A stretch of 64,000 nucleotides of DNA, taken from positions 111,561,591 through 111,625,590 of the forward strand of contig NC_035436.2 in assembly GCF_002127325.2 (NCBI RefSeq), read 5' to 3'. Every line of letters starts with the position of its first letter. Positions within the stretch are counted from its first letter, which is position 1. The stretch comes from Helianthus annuus (lineage: Eukaryota; Streptophyta; Magnoliopsida; Asterales; Asteraceae). Below, in pieces: positions 58,486-64,000 of the stretch. A program made the translations under genes and the position numbers. The notes beneath the pieces were generated by a model. It made no database searches, was not told where the DNA came from, and saw only the letters and a list, made by a program, of their open reading frames with translations.

Positions 58486-59219
58486 CCTTTTTGTTCAACC
58501 TTTGAATGTCACTGTGCATTGGGTAACGTTGGAAGGTCAGGCACCAACTATCACAACATTAACTATCGCAACATCTTAAAGTTGAAGCTGGTGAAGCACA
58601 ATGCGAGATTAGAGACAGCAATATAGAAGACAAAAGCAAGGCACATTTGACAATGAGAAGTCACTTCGTATTAAAGAGTGGAGGGTGTTAAAATATGTTA
58701 ATAATCATAAACACCAATTGTGAGTAAAGTGGTTCTGAAATACATGCATATGAACTTTTGAAGACCGGTTTCTTTGGTATAACTTAGTGATAAGTCTAGC
58801 AACAGGGTAAGGTCAACTTATCGGTCAAATTCAATCCTTTTAAAAACTTATCAATTTTGTTCGGGTCAAGATGGGATTTAAACAAAACAAAGTCATGTTA
58901 AAGTGGATCACATTTTATTAAAAAGTATAAAATATGTCCATGCGTTTGTAAAGTTTTCATAGTGACTAATAGGGGCGACAAGTAAAGTTGATGGTGCGCA
59001 TGGCAATAGTGGTGGCGAGAATCGCTCTAAGGGTGGTGGAGGTGGCAAGTACATCGATTATGATGATATTGCTCTGGCAGATGGTAATCAAAGGTCGGTG
59101 AGGTCTCTAGCAAAAGAACAAGGGCATACATACGTGTGTCTTCTTCTTCTTTATGTTTTTTTGTCTTTCTTCACAACAATATGTTCTCTTCACCTCTCTT
59201 CAATGTCTAATGATTTTGC
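58486..59219. other. Stretch with a possible Gly-rich coding fragment
   Basis: Mostly non-coding. From about 58960 to 59130 a plus-strand frame reads a Gly/Asp-rich segment (GGGGGKYIDYDDIALADG) that looks coding, but I cannot place it in a family. It may be an exon remnant of the same unknown locus as the exons further right. Confidence 0.35.
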
Positions 59220-59227
59220 GTTCACAA

Positions 59228-59680
59228 CATAGTTATTAAAGGCTCTAGGCGCACTCAAGGCGCATAGGCCTCGCTTGGGGCCTAGGCACAAGGCGCAAAA
59301 AAAGTGAGGGCCTAAGAAAAAAAAAACGCATAATGAAAAAAATTAGAAATATATTATGTAGTAGAAAATTAATACTATTTTTCTAAATAAAATAACAAAA
59401 GCTATCGTATTTAATATCATCTATTTAGTATCAAAAGTTGTAAAATATTAGTGTAGAAAAATAGTTTTCCTAAGATAAAAGTAGAAATCTGGATGTAATC
59501 TTGTCAGAATTTAGAGAATATAGCCGGAAACTCTCTGTAATCTAGGAATCTTGCCGTAATTTGCGCCTGAATCATCGCCCAGAGAATTAAAGCGCAACTG
59601 CCTTGACTTTAAGTGTAATTGTCTCGCCTAGCTTGGAAAATAGGCCTAGGCGCAAGAGACGATGGCTTTTAACAACTATG
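59228..59680. mobile_element. Element K: hAT-like MITE, 453 bp
   Basis: The left terminus CATAGTTATTAAAGGC and reversed right terminus CATAGTTGTTAAAAGCC form inverted repeats. Flanks gttcacaa (59220-59227) and gttcacag (59681-59688) are an 8-bp target duplication with one mismatch. Subterminal sequence repeats TAGGCGC/GGCGCA motifs in both orientations. There is no coding capacity. The 8-bp duplication and size suit a hAT-derived MITE. Confidence 0.8.
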
Positions 59681-59688
59681 GTTCACAG

Positions 59689-60739
59689 TGGTCGTTTTTC
59701 GTTTGTTCCCGTGAATCTGCGATACCTAATTTGCCATTCTTCCCTCATACACGACGCACTTCAGCGACTCTCTTTCGTCCAGCGTAGAGGTAAGTTTTTA
59801 TTTGTTTAGTTGCTTTATTTATTATCTTATTTGGTTCTGTATTGGTGTGACCCATGCATCGTGTTGTTTGGGTCCCTCGATGGTGCAATGACCAGGCCCA
59901 CATAGACTAATTGTATGTATCGGTACAAGATACTGGTCTTAGTTCTTTATGATATATGGCTTCCTGCACATTTATGTTATATAAAACTTCCCATCAACGG
60001 TTGTACGAAAGTTGGCATCATCTTTATCCAAACGGATGTTACATGTTAAGTTGTTTTTGGTCGATGAATATGAACATATGGGTCATTCTCTATTTTGGTA
60101 ATTTCACTGATGAAGTGTCTATTTTCAAGATTATTCTTATAATTACTCTTTCTTTTAAAAAAAGAATGTACCAGGTAACTTTGAATTTATGATATTGGAT
60201 ATTCATGTCTAAATGATGTCCCTATAATTTTGTTTTTTTGAATAAGATGACCTTTTAATTGGAATCTTATATGCTGATGACTTCCCAACTTAGGCCTTAG
60301 GGCATGTAGATAAAATGTTTATAATGGCTAACTGCATGGTGGCATTAATTGGCTTCTCTACTGGGTATTTTTTTCTCTTAGACCATATGTAATGGGGCTT
60401 TATAAGGGCATGAAAGATTTTGATAATGTCCTTACACCATTACTCATGGGCTTATAGGGGCATGAAGAGTGAGGGGCATTTCTATAATAATGCCCAAAGA
60501 GAAGAAAAATAATGGAAAGTGATAAATAAAATGGGCATTAACCATTACACCTTTTTTAAAAGGGCATTATGATGATGATGTGGTGAAAAATGCCCCTTAG
60601 TGGGCATTAACCATTACCTATGGTCTTAGAATTTATATTAGAATTACATAATGGCGTGCTGAGTTACTAATTTTAGAATGCCTTTGTTTTGTACATATAT
60701 GGAATATTTTTCTTATTCTTTTAACAATTTTTTTTCCAG
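59689..60739. other. Probable non-coding exon end and intron of an unidentified locus
   Basis: A GTAAGTTTTT donor-like site follows CGTAGAG at about 59790. The next 950 bp are T-rich and gene-free up to an acceptor (tttttttccag) at 60738-60739. A series of gggcat repeats lies near 60390-60610. No family is recognised. Confidence 0.35.
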
Positions 60740-60896
60740 AAAATGGTTGTCCTATCCGAACAATATGACTATATGAGATTCAGCTTCAGCTCAACAATCG
60801 GGTACAACCAGGTTCAAGTTGAAAACCAGGTCTTCGATGCCACTGGCCTCCCTCGAGATGCAGCCATACTTACTACTCCTAATATCCCAAACAAAG
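60740..60896 (+). CDS. Candidate exon of an unidentified gene or gene fragment
   Basis: After a pyrimidine-rich acceptor, an ATG at 60743 opens 51 codons (MVVLSEQYDYMRFSFSSTIG …) up to a GTAAGC donor at 60897. The composition is protein-like (DATGLPRDAAILTTPNIPNK) and GC-richer than its surroundings. I do not recognise the family. Downstream, a Ser/Pro-rich segment (PSNTPTIPSAPKRQVF, about 61035-61090) and 61130-61220 look like further exon pieces, but frame changes and stops interrupt them. It may be a captured or decayed gene. Confidence 0.4.
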
Positions 60897-61519
60897 GTAA
60901 GCAAGTCACTTCACCTACATTTAACTTAAATGATATTAATTGTTTCCAACGATACTATCAGTTTAATTTAAAAACGTGGCATTCCCTTCCAACACGCCAA
61001 CTTACTCTACTCCACCTTCAAAAGCATTGGCATTCCCTTCCAACACGCCAACAATACCTTCAGCTCCCAAAAGGCAAGTTTTCACCCCCACGTAAAGTTA
61101 ATGCGACGCAATAAAAAATCATTCAAGGTGTTAAGGAGACAACTTTAAGCTGGATGCCGAAGAGAACGAAGATTACGGGCATGGATATAGTAAAGTGGTC
61201 GTCGTTTACAGGGGGTTTGTTAGGGGTATGATCAGTGCTGCCGATTTGGGAATTTTTAATGTACTACTTTGTTTTCTTTTTGGTGTCTTGTATTCCTAGC
61301 TGCTTGCTAGGTGTAGTAACATTTTGGTGCAATAAATTGGTTGGTTTGGTTGTTCAAAAAACAATCTTCATTCATGAAGTAAAGAAATTGGTTATCTGTT
61401 CTTTTCAATTCCCCAGGTAAAATTATAATGTGATGCTGATCAATTTTGACATTTAACTATATTTTCATTTTTATTACTTTTTTGTAAAAAATATAAATAA
61501 ATTAATCTTCAATAGTTAT

Positions 61520-61522
<3 letters not shown>

Positions 61523-61576
<54 letters not shown>
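61523..61576. repeat. (TA)27 tract at left edge of element M
   Basis: A pure TA run followed by GAGAGAGA and the element terminus. Confidence 0.95.
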
Positions 61577-61584
<8 letters not shown>

Positions 61585-61585
<1 letters not shown>

Positions 61586-63478
61586 GGTGGGGTTCCAGCG
61601 TGAACAACCTCCCAAGCGTGAACTGCGTGAACTGATCTGGACCATTGATTTCCTTTTTAGTTGTTAAGGGTATGATTGTAATTATATAAAAAAATTAGAT
61701 TTAAATCATTATTTTAATAATTGAATTAAGTTACATCTTTCCTCTTTTAAATTCATTATCAACAATATCTTTTATTTCATTTTTATTTTTTAGATTTCAC
61801 CACCAGAATTCGAATTATGATTTTTAAGATCCACGTAACCTTCATATTTCAACGGTGTACACATATGTACTTGGGATTTTGAACAGTACACATGTGTACT
61901 CAGCATAGTACATATGTGTAATTAGCTACATAATACATACATATAAACAAACAAAACCTGTAAAACTAGTTTATATTAAGCAAATAACAAGTTACATAAT
62001 GTTTGCCAAATCAAAAAAAAACATACAATTACAAGTTCCAGTTTCGTGAAAACAATAAACGCAACATAATCGGAAAAATAAAAAAGACATAGTCTTTTAC
62101 AACTATTCGCTGCGTTGTATGCTGAATCATCCTTATTGACCAAGCAAACAAACATACGTGAATCATCCTTATCGACCTCATACGTGAATCATCCTTATCG
62201 ACCTTCAATCTCCACTTTTCTCGTTTACGACGTCTCCTATAATAACACAAAAAAAACCTCAGCAATTAGTAGTTTGCATAATTCACAAGCGTACATCAAC
62301 AACTTTACACATTCAATACACAAAAAATATGAGATATCACAAAAAACAGACGCTGTACACATGTGTACATCACATTAAAAACAGAGCAAAATCAGAATAC
62401 ACATGTGTACAGCGCCTTAAAAACAGAGCAAAATGAAAATACACATGTGTACAGCGCCTTAAAAACAGAGCAAAATGAAAATACACATGTGTACAGCGCC
62501 TTAAAACCAGAGTAAAATGAGAATACACATGTGTACAGCGCCAAATTGATATAATCTTTGAAAATGAAACTTAATTCTTCCTGTGGGAACACTGATATGG
62601 TGTAGCAAATTGGTATAATCTTTTGTGTTCGTATGCAACCTTTATCATCTAGGTAGGCTTAAATCAAACAACGAAAAACAACTTTTTCTTTTGAGAAACA
62701 ACTTAAACGACACCATTGTTCCAAAATTAATAAAATCCAACTAAATAAAACTAAATAGCTAGATAATAACAATTACGTATAAATAACAATAATTGAATAA
62801 GAATACCTTATCTGATTGCTTTCGATTACAAACATCCTGCTACTTGTAATCGACGGCGAATGAAAGCCTAGGCCTAGCCCTAGCCAACAACATTTTGGGC
62901 GGTGAGAAGTCCGGCGAAGTCCGGCGAATCGATTACAAACATCCTCCTACATCACAACTAAAATCTAAAATAAACAATTGCTAATCATAATCGAAAGGAA
63001 TCGGGAATTGTAGAAACTTACAGATCGATTGAAAGAGATAACAGATGATTCTAGGGTTTTTAATTGAGAAGTCCGTCATTGTCCCCGCTGTTTCGTCGGA
63101 CGCCGACACTAAAAGTAGTGGGTGGCGGTCATCTAGAGGCACAGAGAGAGAGATAAAGCAGCGGGAGAAGAGATGGGGGTCAGGTCGATGTCTGCGACGA
63201 TCTGGGTGGCGATGCAGTTCCGGCGATTTTAGTTGATGTCGGCTGTGATACGTGAGAGAGAAAGATGTATGGGATTTTGAAACCTAATTGTAGATATAAA
63301 CGGGATTTATGCAATCAAGATGATATGGAAATTACACATATACCCTTATTCCCTTAATTAAATAGTAACAAATAACCAAATAATTACCATCATGCCATTC
63401 ACTTAAAATCTCAAGATCATAAAAATCAAGGGCCCAGATCAGTTCATGCTGGAGAAAATGTTCACGTTTGAACCTAAT

Positions 63479-63480
<2 letters not shown>
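61585..63480. mobile_element. Element M: 1.9-kb TIR DNA element inserted in (TA)n
   Basis: The left end GGGTGGGGTTCCAGCGTGAA and reversed right end GGATTAGGTTCAAACGTGAA align over about 65 bp, including TGATCTGG and CTTGATTT/ATTGATTT. TA runs flank both sides (61523-61576 and 63481-63536). No transposase is visible. The interior holds repeated TACACATGTGTA palindromes and a GC-rich right part (about 62860-63240) with short frames of no recognised family. Confidence 0.75.
62356..62540. repeat. 42-bp tandem array with a 12-bp palindrome, in element M
   Basis: Units start at 62356, 62398, 62440, 62482 and 62524. Each begins TACACATGTGTA, a perfect palindrome, followed by cagcgccttaaaaacagagc-like sequence. 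Related isolated palindromes lie near 61857-61910. Confidence 0.92.

Positions 63481-63536
<56 letters not shown>
63481..63536. repeat. (TA)28 tract at right edge of element M
   Basis: A pure TA run directly after the right terminus. Confidence 0.95.
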
Positions 63537-63537
<1 letters not shown>

Positions 63538-64000
63538 TAGTCACTTACCCGCGCGATGCGGCGGGAGTGGCGATTTACAATAGGATACTCGCTTACCGTT
63601 AGTTTATCCGTTGTCTCGTGATATATTGTATAGTACTCAAGTTAGTTTTCTTATTCGTGATATGTTGGCACTGGTTTTTCTGTTAGTTTATCGATTCTTT
63701 GGTGATATACTTGGGTAAATTTTTTTATTGGATATCAAGATCAATTTTCTTACCCTGTTCAAAATTAATGTTAAATAAAAGGCATTTTGGTCTATGTAGT
63801 TACCGGAATTAAAGGATAGGCCTCATATTTGAAGTACAAACGTGTGTTAGTTATGTATAGCTTTACAGGTTGTTTTGAATTTTTCTACACTGGGTGAGTA
63901 TTTTTTGGTTGTACTAATAATACGCCATTGCAGTTTTATGGTTACATCATGCCACAGTTGGAAATTAACGATATAAAGGCGGAATCTCAACATGAAACGC
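63537..64000. other. Unclassified repeat-like end of window
   Basis: It begins with a GC-rich patch, acccgcgcgatgcggcggga (about 63548), with CCCGC/GCGGG arms, followed by T-rich non-coding sequence. It could be the start of another mobile element that leaves the window; no gene is visible. Confidence 0.3.

Noticed and set aside
59603..59809. 68-codon ORF across the MITE end
   Set aside because: It starts inside the MITE and crosses its terminus, so it is not a native gene; only the donor-like site at its end is of interest.
61859..61910. Palindromic acacatgtgt motifs considered as a terminal inverted repeat
   Set aside because: They lie well inside element M; the true termini next to the TA tracts match each other over a longer length.
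62356..62540. 42-bp repeats considered as a CRISPR array
   Set aside because: No unique spacers, the sequence between palindromes is the same in every unit, and the context is a plant TIR element.

Overview
The window is a stretch of repeat-rich nuclear DNA from a flowering plant. It is built almost entirely of nested transposable elements, and I found no intact host gene. The elements are plant Ty3/gypsy (Tat-like and chromovirus Tekay-like), Ty1/copia (SIRE-like and Tnt1-94-like), PIF/Harbinger, a hAT-like MITE and two TIR elements flanked by (TA)n. The gag and additional-ORF proteins resemble those I associate with Asteraceae genomes, so a composite (daisy family) is my best guess, at moderate confidence.

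Layout, left to right. (A) 1-6953, minus strand: a LARD-like gypsy element with 3.85-kb LTRs and a non-coding interior; its far LTR is cut by the window edge. It sits inside (B) 6954-10916, minus strand: a copia-type remnant with one LTR and a broken additional ORF. (C) 10922-11211: a two-exon pseudogene fragment of an AIRP2-like RING E3 ligase. (D) 12924-36701, plus strand: a Tat-clade gypsy element (TSD atacc) whose pol is split by two insertions. These are (E) 15571-22307, minus, a gag-only SIRE-like copia element (TSD ccctt), and (F) 23339-32469, plus, a nearly complete Tekay-like chromovirus (TSD ctggc). D also carries an antisense additional ORF near its 3' LTR. (G) 36939-41476 is a PIF/Harbinger element (TSD TTA) with a broken transposase; it holds (H) 37124-39865, a TIR element in a (TA)n tract. 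(I) 42101-58485, plus strand, is a copia element (TSD ccttt). It holds (J) 43164-52896, minus, a gag-only gypsy element with 3.37-kb, almost identical LTRs (TSD actaa). (K) 59228-59680 is a hAT-like MITE. It is followed by unidentified gene-like exons, then (M) 61585-63480, a second TIR element in a (TA)n tract.

Two structures stand out. In copia element I the first ATG downstream of the LTR TATA box opens a 20-codon reading frame that ends in a consensus splice donor inside the LTR. A consensus acceptor about 11 kb downstream (about 1.4 kb once J is removed) joins it exactly in frame to gag, so the predicted intron contains the primer-binding site and J. In chromovirus F, two extra ORFs precede gag-pol, and the ATGs of all three ORFs lie 0-1 nt after a consensus 3' splice site. 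Both suggest that these elements use splicing to separate translated mRNA from genomic RNA. This is inferred from sequence only.

Of the six LTR elements, A, E and J (and the visible part of B) lack pol. A and J nevertheless have near-identical LTRs, so they probably moved recently using enzymes made elsewhere. F, I, D, E and G carry point lesions; several of the nonsense mutations look like C-to-T or G-to-A changes.
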